Source: DATAYA01 sp036272815
GTDB taxonomy: Bacteria > Pseudomonadota > Alphaproteobacteria > Acetobacterales > Acetobacteraceae
Assembly: GCA_036272815.1 (NCBI GenBank)
Contig: DATAYA010000089.1
Span: forward strand, 1 to 5,208
DNA length: 5,208 bases
Reading direction: 5' to 3'
The notes below the pieces were generated by a model. The model had not been told where the DNA came from. It searched no databases and saw only the letters and a program-made list of their open reading frames with translations. Shown here piece after piece: positions 1 to 5,208 of the stretch (position 1 is its first letter; each line of letters begins with the position of its first letter). The translations under genes and the position numbers were made by a program.

Positions 1-51
1 CCGCTGATCGGCCGCCACCGGGCAGCGTCGCGGCTCGCGCTGAGCGGCTGA
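1..51 (+). CDS. Possible C-terminal tail of a truncated + strand gene
   Basis: Frame 1 is open from the first base and ends with TGA at 49-51, giving 16 residues that finish in ALSG. If real, it is the 3' end of a gene entering from the left and converging on doxX, with only six bases between the two stop codons. Such tight convergence fits the spacing elsewhere in the window. The stretch is far too short to assign a family, and an open run of 16 codons is expected by chance in GC-rich DNA, so this is weak. Confidence 0.25.
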   Translation, partial: PLIGRHRAASRLALSG

Positions 52-57
52 GGCGGA

Positions 58-468
58 TCAGGCGCGCACGATCACCCGGCGGCGGCGCAGCATCGCGTCC
101 AGGCTGATCGCGCCGGCGCCGAGGCCGGCCATCGCGACATAGCCGCCGGACATCGCCAAGTTCTTCATGAAGTTGGTCTGGTTGCCCGGCTTCGACCAGT
201 CGGTGTGCGCGACCAGCGCGGTCGCGATGCACCATAGCGCGAGCACGACCGCTGCGGGACGCGTGAACAGGCCGAACAGCAGCAACAGGCCACCACCCAA
301 CTCCACGACATCGGCGAGGATGCCGGCGGCGAGCGGGAACGGCAGGCCCTCTTTCGCCATCATCGTGGCAATGGCGCCCCCGGCCATCACCTTGCCCCAG
401 CCGGCGAGGATGAAGATGATGCTGCCCAGGATGCGGGCGATTAGGGGGACGGCGCTGTTCTCCCGCAT
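58..468 (-). CDS. DoxX family small integral membrane protein
   Basis: A 136-residue protein of the DoxX family (usual length about 120-150), predicted to sit in the inner membrane with four helices at roughly residues 8-27, 45-67, 72-89 and 104-122. Family landmarks are visible: the N-terminal R-x-L-G with a following G-W-G-K (12-26), the E-L-G-G-G and G-L-F-T-R-P-A segment (56-72), and F-M-K-N-L-A with a following G-G (100-109). The Arg-rich tail (RRRR, 128-131) is likely cytoplasmic. The start is the ATG at 468 because a good GGGAGG ribosome-binding site lies seven bases upstream; a longer reading to 591 only adds an Arg-rich shadow of the upstream gene. Its ATG overlaps the TGA of the amidotransferase gene by one base, so it is the last gene of a three-gene operon and probably translationally coupled. 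Family members are linked to thiol/oxidative stress and sulfur metabolism, but the biochemical activity here is unknown. Confidence 0.88.
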   Translation of the reverse strand: MRENSAVPLIARILGSIIFILAGWGKVMAGGAIATMMAKEGLPFPLAAGILADVVELGGGLLLLFGLFTRPAAVVLALWCIATALVAHTDWSKPGNQTNFMKNLAMSGGYVAMAGLGAGAISLDAMLRRRRVIVRA

Positions 469-1226
469 CACGCGGCCTCCCGGAGTGTATCGCGTGCGCC
501 CTTGTCGCGCCATTTGCGGCAGGCGTCGCCGAATGCGCGGAAGATGGCGGCGCGGTCGGGATGCTCGGCGGCGTCCCACTCGGGATGCCACTGGATGCCG
601 AAGGCGAAGCCAGCCGCGTCCGTGACGCGCACCGCCTCAATGGTGCCGTCCTCGGCAACCGCCTCGACGGCGAGGCAATCGGCCGGGCGGTCGATCGCCT
701 GCTCGTGCAGCGAATTCACGGTGATCTCCTCGCGTCCGATCAGGGCGGCGAGCTGGCCGGACAGCCGGACCGTGTGCTTGAGGCCGAATTTCTCGGCGAG
801 CGTACCGGGGCCGGATCGGTGGTCGGCCCGGCCGGCGAGCCCGTGCACCTGCTGGTGGAGGGTGCCGCCGAGGGCGACGTTCAGCTCCTGGATGCCGCGG
901 CAGATGGCGAGCAGGGGCAGCCCGCGTGCCAGAGCCGCGCGGATCAGCGGCAGCGTGGTCGCGTCGCGCGCCGGGTCGTGCTTGCCGGGGGTCAGGCTCT
1001 TGGTGCAGCCGTAGAGGTCGGGGGCGACGTTGCTCGGGCTGCCGGAGATCAACAGGCCGTCGATGCGGTCGAGCACTGCGAGTTCGGCCTCGCCCACCGG
1101 CGGGATCAGCACGGGAACGGCGCCTGCCACCTCCATCAGCGCGGCGCCGTAACGCTGCGGCGTCGCGTGCTGCGGCTCGATGCCGATGATCTTGGAGCAG
1201 GCCGGTATTCCGACAATCAGGCTCAT
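468..1226 (-). CDS. Class I glutamine amidotransferase-like gamma-glutamyl hydrolase (peptidase C26 / PuuD type)
   Basis: A 252-residue cytoplasmic hydrolase, close to the usual PuuD length of about 250. The nucleophile elbow is A-I-C-R-G-I-Q-E-L-N (Cys109), and the rest of the triad is His214 and Glu216 in I-Q-W-H-P-E-W. Q-E-L-N-V-A-L-G-G-T-L-H-Q after the Cys and N-S-L-H-E-Q-A (171-177) are typical of the peptidase C26 branch, which cleaves gamma-glutamyl amides such as gamma-glutamyl-GABA in putrescine breakdown or polyglutamate chains. The catalytic set is intact. No glutamyl-putrescine synthetase or oxidase gene is visible, so I do not name it puuD; the true substrate is open. The start at 1226 follows a purine-rich AAGAAGGGG and gives the typical N-terminal V-G-I-P; the reading that begins at 1298 adds Arg-rich sequence from the upstream gene. 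It sits seven bases after the MFS stop and overlaps doxX by one base, so it is the middle gene of an operon. Confidence 0.9.
   Translation of the reverse strand: MSLIVGIPACSKIIGIEPQHATPQRYGAALMEVAGAVPVLIPPVGEAELAVLDRIDGLLISGSPSNVAPDLYGCTKSLTPGKHDPARDATTLPLIRAALARGLPLLAICRGIQELNVALGGTLHQQVHGLAGRADHRSGPGTLAEKFGLKHTVRLSGQLAALIGREEITVNSLHEQAIDRPADCLAVEAVAEDGTIEAVRVTDAAGFAFGIQWHPEWDAAEHPDRAAIFRAFGDACRKWRDKGARDTLREAA
476..481 (-). promoter_or_regulatory. Ribosome-binding site of the DoxX gene
   Basis: GGGAGG on the minus strand, seven bases before the ATG at 468. It lies inside the 3' end of the amidotransferase gene and settles the DoxX start, because longer readings have no comparable site and encode low-complexity Arg-rich sequence. 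Confidence 0.75.
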
Positions 1227-1233
1227 CGATGCG

Positions 1234-2433
1234 TCACCCCTTCTTCTCGGTCCGCAATCTGGCCCGGTCCGCGGCCGCCGCGCCGAGCCCGCCCGCAAGC
1301 ATCAGCAGCGCCATGGGCCGCGCCGTCCCATCATCTAATACGCCTACCAGTGAACCGCTGATCGCGCCCAGCACGAATTGCAGGGTCCCCATCAACGCAG
1401 AGGCGCTCCCGGCGTGGGCGGCATGGCGCGAGAGGGCGCCGACGGTCGCGTTCGGCATGATGAACCCGCAACTGGCGATAGCAATCCAGATCGGCAGGTA
1501 CACGGCCGCCAGCGGTACCGGGATCAGCCCCGCGCGGCCTGCAAAGGTGACGGCCGCCAGGGCTGCTCCGGCGAGCAGGAACAGATAGGCGGCCGTGCTC
1601 AGCACACGCTCCGGCCCGAAGCGGCGGATCAGGCGGGGGTTCGCCTGGCTGGCCGCAATCAGCCCGGCGGCGCAACTGCCGAACAGCATCCCATAGATGG
1701 CCGGCTCCAGGTGGTAGATGTTGATGAACACGCCAGGCGAGCCGCCGAGATAGGCGAACATGCCGAACATCGCGAAGCTGCCGACGAGGACATGGGTGAG
1801 GAACGACCGCTCGCGGCCGATCGCGGCATAGCGGCTGACCAGGGCGCCGAGCCGCAGCCGCACCCGCTGGTCGGGCGGCAGCGTATCCGGCAGCCAGGCC
1901 CAGACCACGACGAGGCAGACCACGCCATAGGCCGCCGCGATCCAGAAGATCGCGTGCCAGGATGCGAAGCCCAGCACCGCGCCGCCGAGCGTCGGGGCCA
2001 GGATGGGCGCGGCCCCCATCACCAGCATCAGCCGCGACATCAACTGCGCCGCCCCGTGGCCGTCGGCGAGGTCGCGGACGATGGCGCGCGGGATCACCAT
2101 GCTGGCCGAGCCGCCGAACGCCGCGACCGCGCGCCAGACGGAGAGAGCCGCGAGCCCGGGTGCGAGCGCGCAGCCGACCGAGGCGATGGTGTAGATGGCG
2201 GTCCCGACCAGCAGCGGGCCGCGGCGGCCGAAGCGGTCGGAGAGCGTGCCCTGGGTGATCTGCCCGACCGCGAGGCCGGCGAACCAGGTGGCGAGGGTGA
2301 TCTGCGCGGTGCCCGGCGCGCCGCCGAGGCTGGCCTCGATTGCCGGAAAGGCGGGGAGATACATGTCGGTCGAGATCGGACCGACCGCGGTGAGGAAGCC
2401 CAGCAGCAGCGGCAGCCATCCGGGCATCGACAT
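1234..2433 (-). CDS. MFS drug-resistance transporter, Bcr/CflA subfamily
   Basis: A 399-residue inner-membrane exporter, matching the roughly 400 residues and 12 helices of Bcr/CflA drug/H+ antiporters. TM1 carries the subfamily signature P-I-S-T-D-M-Y-L-P-A-F-P (19-30). Motif A between TM2 and TM3 is G-x-L-S-D-R-F-G-R-R (62-71). TM4 has the motif B-like R-A-V-A-A-F-G-G with P-R-A-I-V-R-D-L (101-122), and TM5 has an antiporter motif C-like G-A-A-P-I-L-A-P-T-L-G-G (140-151). The polar linker at about 181-210 separates the two six-helix halves. I chose the ATG at 2433 (a second ATG at 2427 is possible) because TM1 starts at once, as usual in the family; the frame stays open further upstream but that part is a shadow of the TPR gene. 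No Shine-Dalgarno precedes either ATG. It is the first gene of an operon with the amidotransferase and DoxX genes, and divergent from the TPR/ATP-grasp gene. The exported compound is unknown. Confidence 0.9.
   Translation of the reverse strand: MSMPGWLPLLLGFLTAVGPISTDMYLPAFPAIEASLGGAPGTAQITLATWFAGLAVGQITQGTLSDRFGRRGPLLVGTAIYTIASVGCALAPGLAALSVWRAVAAFGGSASMVIPRAIVRDLADGHGAAQLMSRLMLVMGAAPILAPTLGGAVLGFASWHAIFWIAAAYGVVCLVVVWAWLPDTLPPDQRVRLRLGALVSRYAAIGRERSFLTHVLVGSFAMFGMFAYLGGSPGVFINIYHLEPAIYGMLFGSCAAGLIAASQANPRLIRRFGPERVLSTAAYLFLLAGAALAAVTFAGRAGLIPVPLAAVYLPIWIAIASCGFIMPNATVGALSRHAAHAGSASALMGTLQFVLGAISGSLVGVLDDGTARPMALLMLAGGLGAAAADRARLRTEKKG
1237..1245 (-). promoter_or_regulatory. Ribosome-binding site of the amidotransferase gene
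   Basis: AAGAAGGGG on the minus strand, ten bases before the ATG at 1226. It lies within the last codons of the MFS gene (the E-K-K-G end), so translation of the two genes is probably linked. It supports the 1226 start over the upstream one at 1298. Confidence 0.55.
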
Positions 2434-2546
2434 CGTGACGGGAGTGGTGGCAGGTCCGGTGTGATGCAGCAAGAGGTGATGTTTCGCCCTGCCCCCTGGC
2501 CGTGCCGGGCGTTTGATCCTTCCCCGACCGTGCTCCACGATGCTGC
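2434..2546. promoter_or_regulatory. Divergent intergenic region between the MFS operon and the TPR/ATP-grasp gene
   Basis: This 113-base gap should hold the promoters of both divergent units. No consensus -35/-10 pair stands out for the MFS operon. For the + strand gene, TTGATC (2513-2518) and CACGAT (2536-2541) are 17 bases apart, matching sigma-70 consensus at four and three of six positions; used together they would start transcription almost at the ATG. A perfect 8-bp inverted repeat, ATGCAGCA (2464-2471) and TGCTGCAT (2541-2548), brackets the region, its right arm overlapping the + strand start codon. Neither gene has a clear ribosome-binding site. The promoter role is inferred from gene layout; the elements are only candidates. 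Confidence 0.45.
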
Positions 2547-4199
2547 ATGCCGAGCAAGCGCATCTCCCGCGCCGGGCCTGGGGCGCGTGCGGCCACGCTG
2601 CACGCGCTCGCCACCGAGGCGTTCCGGCGCGGCAACCATTCCCGGGCGCGACAGCACTGGGAACAGGCGCTCCGTCTCCTGGAAGGCGCCGGGGACGCGC
2701 AGCTCGACGCCGCCTCGATCCAGTCCAATCTCGGCGTGGTTGCCGCAGCCCTTGGGGACCACGCGATGTCGCGGCGGCAGCACGAGGCGGCGCTCGCCTC
2801 TCGCCTCGGCCTGCTTGGCGGCGACCACCCTGACGTCGCCGAGAGCCTGCACAATCTCGGCGTCGCGCTCCGCTCACTTGGGGAGCCGGCTGCTGCCCGC
2901 ACCGCGCACGAGCGGGCGCTGGCGATCTGGCGCGCGGCACTCGGCCCGGAGCATGCGATGGTCGCGACCGCGTTGACCAGCCTGGGCAATCTGGCGCTGG
3001 AGGAGGATGACGCCGCCACGGCGCTGGCGCTGCATCGGGAGGCGCTCGACATTCGCGGCCGTTCCGGCGGCCCGGATGCGGACGTCGCCGCGACGCTGGC
3101 ACAGATCGGCCTTGCGCTGCGCAAGCTCGGGCGGCCCGTGGCGGCGCGGCAGCATCTGGAGCGGGCGGTCGCGATCCGGCCCGATCTCGCCACCGCGCAG
3201 CACGCGCTGGCTGCGATCGCGTACGCCGATGGACGTCCGGAGGACGCGCGCCGCCACGCCGAAGCGGGTCTGCGGTCCGAGACCGTGCTGCTGGAAGCGA
3301 GCCCGCACGCGACGCGCACGGTGCTGATCCTGGCGACGACGACGCAATCCAACGTGCCGCTGGAGCATCTGCTGCCGGCGCGCACCCATGCGCGCATCTG
3401 GTGGTTCGCGGAGCACGGCGATCCGTCGCCGCCGCTGCCGCGGTTCGATCTTGTGGTGAACGCGATCGGCGAGGCGGACCTCTCGGCCGCCACCACGGCG
3501 CGCATCGGCCGCGTCGTGGCCGCGTCCGGCAGGCCGCTCGTCAACCCCCCGCCACGTGTCGCCGCGACACGGCGGGATCGATTGCCGGCGCTGCTCGACG
3601 GCATCGACGGCGCAGTGGTGCCGCTTGTCCTGCGCGTTCCGTCCGGCCCGGCGCCGGCTGGGCTGCGCCATCCGCTGGTGCTGCGCCCGGTGGGCTCGCA
3701 TGGCGGCGCGGGATTGCTGCGCGTGGACGATGACGACCGCGGGGTGCCGGGTTCGGGCGAGTTTTACGCGTCGGAATTTTACGACGTTCGCGCCGCCGAC
3801 GGGTACTGCCGCAAGTACCGCATCATCTTCGTGGATCGGGTGCCGTATCCGTATCATCTGGCGATTTCGCAGGACTGGATCGTGCACTATTTTTCGGCCG
3901 ACATGGCCGCGCATCCGTGGAAGCTCGAGGAGGAACGCCGTTTCCTCGATGATCCCGACAGGGTGCTCGGGCCGCGCGGCACCGCCGCGATCGCCGCGAT
4001 CGGCACGCGGATCGACCTCGACTATTGTGGGGTGGATTTTGGATTGTTGCCGGACGGGCGCGTGCTGGTCTTCGAGGCGAACCCGACGATGCTGGTCCAT
4101 CCGGAGGAGCAGGATGGCCCGCTCGGCCACAAGAACGCCCAGGTGGGCGAGATCCTGACAGCGTTCGACGCGATGCTGTCGCGACGCATGCGGCGGTGA
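2547..4199 (+). CDS. TPR-repeat protein with C-terminal ATP-grasp-like domain, function unknown
   Basis: A 550-residue, probably cytoplasmic protein with no signal peptide or membrane helix. Residues 15-245 form about six TPRs; the middle ones are 42-residue kinesin-light-chain-like units, with G-x-x-H-P-D-V-A-E-S-L-H-N-L-G-V-A-L (91-108) and related copies near 134-150 and 175-192. Residues 257-365 look like an alpha/beta pre-ATP-grasp domain. Residues 376-545 are ATP-grasp-like: a glycine-rich loop L-R-P-V-G-S-H-G-G-A-G (379-389), K-Y-R (423-425), a Y-P-Y-H-L-A-I segment (434-440), D-Y-C-G-V-D-F-G (492-499) and the metal site V-F-E-A-N-P-T-M (508-515; Glu510, Asn512). ATP-grasp enzymes form carboxylate-amine or -thiol bonds through an acyl-phosphate. 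Arg380 stands where many have the ATP-binding Lys. The substrate is unknown; the TPRs may bind a protein or peptide partner. The ATG at 2547 is the only start before the in-frame stop at 2514, with no Shine-Dalgarno. It stands alone, divergent from the MFS operon. Confidence 0.88.
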   Translation: MPSKRISRAGPGARAATLHALATEAFRRGNHSRARQHWEQALRLLEGAGDAQLDAASIQSNLGVVAAALGDHAMSRRQHEAALASRLGLLGGDHPDVAESLHNLGVALRSLGEPAAARTAHERALAIWRAALGPEHAMVATALTSLGNLALEEDDAATALALHREALDIRGRSGGPDADVAATLAQIGLALRKLGRPVAARQHLERAVAIRPDLATAQHALAAIAYADGRPEDARRHAEAGLRSETVLLEASPHATRTVLILATTTQSNVPLEHLLPARTHARIWWFAEHGDPSPPLPRFDLVVNAIGEADLSAATTARIGRVVAASGRPLVNPPPRVAATRRDRLPALLDGIDGAVVPLVLRVPSGPAPAGLRHPLVLRPVGSHGGAGLLRVDDDDRGVPGSGEFYASEFYDVRAADGYCRKYRIIFVDRVPYPYHLAISQDWIVHYFSADMAAHPWKLEEERRFLDDPDRVLGPRGTAAIAAIGTRIDLDYCGVDFGLLPDGRVLVFEANPTMLVHPEEQDGPLGHKNAQVGEILTAFDAMLSRRMRR

Positions 4200-4201
4200 G
4201 A

Positions 4202-4225
4202 ACGCCGTAGCACCGAGTGCGGCGT
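4202..4225. terminator. Hairpin between converging 3' ends, possible bidirectional terminator
   Basis: ACGCC (4202-4206) pairs with GGCGT (4221-4225), and GCAC (4210-4213) with GTGC (4217-4220) around a CGA loop, leaving a three-base bulge at 4207-4209. It begins two bases after the TPR/ATP-grasp stop codon and reaches the stop of the PEP-CTERM remnant, so it sits where a shared terminator would. There is no T-run on either side, so Rho-independent action is doubtful. Confidence 0.35.
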
Positions 4226-4449
4226 CAGCGGCGGCGGCGGACCACGCCGAGACCGATCAGGCCGAGGCCGACCAGCCCGAGTTCAGCGGACTCGGGCACG
4301 GAGGCGGACGTCTCGATGTCGTGCAGCAGGATGGAGTACTGGTTCGCATTGTTGATAGCGTAGCTGAAGCCGCTGAAAACCGGCGTGTCGGCGCAGCCGC
4401 TCAGCGTGCCCGGCACCGATCCAGTTTCGTAAAATGCCAGCTCCTTACA
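4225..4449 (-). pseudogene. C-terminal remnant of a PEP-CTERM sorted exported protein
   Basis: The minus-strand frame ending at TGA 4225-4227 closes with a PEP-CTERM tail at 4228-4299: V-P-E-S, a hydrophobic Gly/Leu-rich helix (G-L-V-G-L-G-L-I-G-L-G-V-V), then R-R-R-R. In the PEP-CTERM/exosortase system this tail holds an exported protein in the membrane until it is cut and sorted; the consensus is V-P-E-P, so Ser replaces the second Pro here. About 50 polar residues before it (T-G-S-V-P-G-T-L-S-G-C and S-Y-A-I-N-N-A-N-Q-Y) look like a secreted domain. Nothing supports a full gene: the frame runs back into the 3' end of serB as antisense-like Arg/Gly-rich sequence, no signal peptide is present, and the only in-frame start outside serB, a GTG at 4416, lacks a proper ribosome-binding site. 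These proteins are normally 150-300 residues, so I read this as the 3' end of a gene whose front was deleted. Base composition looks less GC-rich than the flanks. The exact left boundary of the remnant is uncertain. Confidence 0.6.
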
Positions 4450-4455
4450 GGAGCT
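4431..4455 (-). terminator. Candidate terminator hairpin at the 3' end of serB
   Basis: Read on the minus strand, AGCTCCT and AGGAGCT form a perfect 7-bp stem (4449-4455 with 4439-4445) around a three-base loop. The first base of the stem is the last base of the serB stop codon. Four bases past the stem comes TTTT (4431-4434). The position is right for a terminator, but the stem is short, the loop minimal and the T-run short and displaced, so strength is doubtful. The TAAGGAG inside the hairpin resembles a ribosome-binding site but no start codon follows at a usable distance. Confidence 0.4.
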
Positions 4456-5208
4456 CAGCCCTCCGCAAACTCCGCCGCGCGGAAACCCTGCGCGAACAGC
4501 ACCGCCCGCAGGTCGGCGTGGTCGATCCGGCACGCGACCTCGCGGCGCACCACGGGCTTCGCGTGGAAAGCGATCCCGAGCCCGGCCTCGCGCAGCATGG
4601 CGAGGTCGTTGGCGCCGTCGCCGATCGCCAGCGTCGCCGCGCGGGGGAGCGACAGGCGCTCGGCGAACTCGCGCAAGGTGCGGAGCTTGGCGTTGCGGTC
4701 GAGGATCGGCTCGCCCACTTCGCCGGTGAGCGCCTCGCCATCGTCGAGCAGGCGGTTGGCGTGGTGCGCATCGAAGCCCGCGAGAGCCGCGACGCGGCCG
4801 GTGAAGAACGAGAAGCCGCCGGAGACCAGCACGGTGCGGGCGCCGGCGGCAGCCATCGTCGCGACCAGCGTCCGGGCGCCGGAGGTAAGTCGCACGCCCG
4901 CCCAGGTGCGCTCCAGCGCGTCGAGCTTCAGGCCGCGCAGCAGGGCCACCCGCTCGCGGAGGGCCGTGGAAAAATCGATCTCGCCGTTCATGCTGCGCCG
5001 CGTGATGGCGGCGATGCGGTCGTGGACGCCGGCAAAGGCGGCGAGTTCGTCGAGGGTCTCGCCGGTGACGATCGTGCTGTCCATGTCGGCGAGCAGCAGC
5101 CGCTTGCGCCTGCCCTCTGCGGGAAGCGCGATCGCGTCGATGGCGGCGCCGCCGAGTGCTGCGCGAACATGATCGAGGCCGGGGGCGGCGGCGCAGGGGA
5201 GGTCGGCG
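4455..5208 (-). CDS. serB: Phosphoserine phosphatase SerB (5' end beyond the window)
   Basis: SerB hydrolyses O-phospho-L-serine to L-serine, the last step of the phosphorylated serine pathway, in the cytoplasm. It is a HAD-superfamily enzyme with every motif present in the visible 250 residues: motif I D-M-D-S-T (residues 41-45 of the visible part; nucleophile Asp41 at 5085-5087, acid/base Asp43), the substrate Glu50 in T-G-E-T, motif II V-S-G-G-F (Ser129), motif III Lys174 in N-A-K, and motif IV G-D-G-A-N-D (Asp197, Asp201). The first ATG, at 5084, is the Met inside D-M-D-S-T and cannot be the start because it would remove the nucleophile. The frame stays open to the window edge, and the upstream part (R-R-K-R-L-L-L-A before motif I, preceded by an Ala/Leu-rich stretch) looks like the normal SerB N-terminal region. 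SerB proteins are usually around 290-320 residues, so some tens of residues are missing off the edge. A hairpin follows directly at its stop codon. Confidence 0.95.
   Translation of the reverse strand, partial: ADLPCAAAPGLDHVRAALGGAAIDAIALPAEGRRKRLLLADMDSTIVTGETLDELAAFAGVHDRIAAITRRSMNGEIDFSTALRERVALLRGLKLDALERTWAGVRLTSGARTLVATMAAAGARTVLVSGGFSFFTGRVAALAGFDAHHANRLLDDGEALTGEVGEPILDRNAKLRTLREFAERLSLPRAATLAIGDGANDLAMLREAGLGIAFHAKPVVRREVACRIDHADLRAVLFAQGFRAAEFAEG

Noticed and set aside
31..56. Hairpin downstream of doxX as a terminator (GCTC/GAGC and the GCTGAG direct repeats)
   Set aside because: The stem is only four base pairs, there is no T-run, and the rest is a short direct repeat, so a terminator is not supported.
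1378..2976. 532-codon + strand frame opposite the MFS gene
   Set aside because: It is Gly/Arg/Glu-rich with no domain, antisense to a clear 12-helix transporter.
2547..3290. Tandem DNA repeat under the TPR array
   Set aside because: The periodicity of about 126 bases is at the protein level (42-residue TPR units); the DNA copies are too diverged to call a nucleotide repeat.
1331..3604. Very long minus-strand open frames (622 and 757 codons) across the MFS gene and the TPR gene
   Set aside because: Their unmatched parts are Arg/Ala/Ser-rich and read antisense to the TPR gene or out of frame with the MFS gene. Long antisense frames without stops are expected in DNA this GC-rich. Only the part from 2433 to 1234 is a recognisable protein.
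2874..4130. 418-codon minus-strand frame opposite the TPR/ATP-grasp gene
   Set aside because: Composition is Arg/His/Gln-rich with no recognisable domain, while the + strand frame has clear TPR and ATP-grasp motifs.
4450..4533. N-terminal extension of the PEP-CTERM frame into serB
   Set aside because: It overlaps the serB 3' end in another frame, is Arg/Gly/Pro-rich and has no signal peptide, so it is not a plausible start for an exported protein.
4321..5172. 283-codon + strand frame opposite serB
   Set aside because: Ser/Arg/Ala-rich antisense shadow; the minus strand holds every SerB catalytic motif.

Overview
The window is a GC-rich, densely coding stretch with short intergenic gaps. Codon use is strongly G/C-ending, and the SerB and DoxX sequences look alphaproteobacterial. 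A Rhodospirillales/Acetobacteraceae-like chromosome is my best guess; this is inference from composition and protein flavour, not a database result. There are no rRNA or tRNA genes, CRISPR arrays, transposases or integrases.

Layout. (a) Bases 1-57 may hold the last codons of a + strand gene that converges on doxX. (b) Bases 58-2433 are a compact minus-strand operon, in transcription order: a Bcr/CflA-type MFS exporter, a class I glutamine amidotransferase-like hydrolase of the PuuD/peptidase C26 type, and a DoxX-family membrane protein. The first junction has a 7-nt gap and the second a 1-nt stop/start overlap (TGATG), so the three are probably co-transcribed and the last two translationally coupled. 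(c) Bases 2434-2546 are a 113-nt divergent intergenic region with no convincing Shine-Dalgarno for either gene. (d) Bases 2547-4199 (+) encode a 550-residue protein with about six TPRs followed by an ATP-grasp-like domain. This is the least understood gene here and the best candidate for something new. (e) Bases 4225-4449 (-) encode only the C-terminal part of an exported protein, ending in a PEP-CTERM sorting signal. No start or signal peptide is present, so I call it a remnant. (f) From base 4455 to the window edge (-) is serB, phosphoserine phosphatase, with its 5' end outside the window.

How the genes work together. The minus-strand operon combines efflux, hydrolysis of a gamma-glutamyl-type amide and a small redox- or stress-associated membrane protein, which suggests handling of a small molecule or a detoxification role; the substrate cannot be read from the sequence. 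The TPR/ATP-grasp gene stands alone, transcribed away from that operon. SerB is a housekeeping serine-biosynthesis enzyme. Hairpins lie at the 3' ends of serB and between the two converging 3' ends near 4200-4225; both lack a strong U-tract. I see one clearly unusual gene (the TPR/ATP-grasp fusion) and one decayed gene, but no multi-gene novel system that I can defend.
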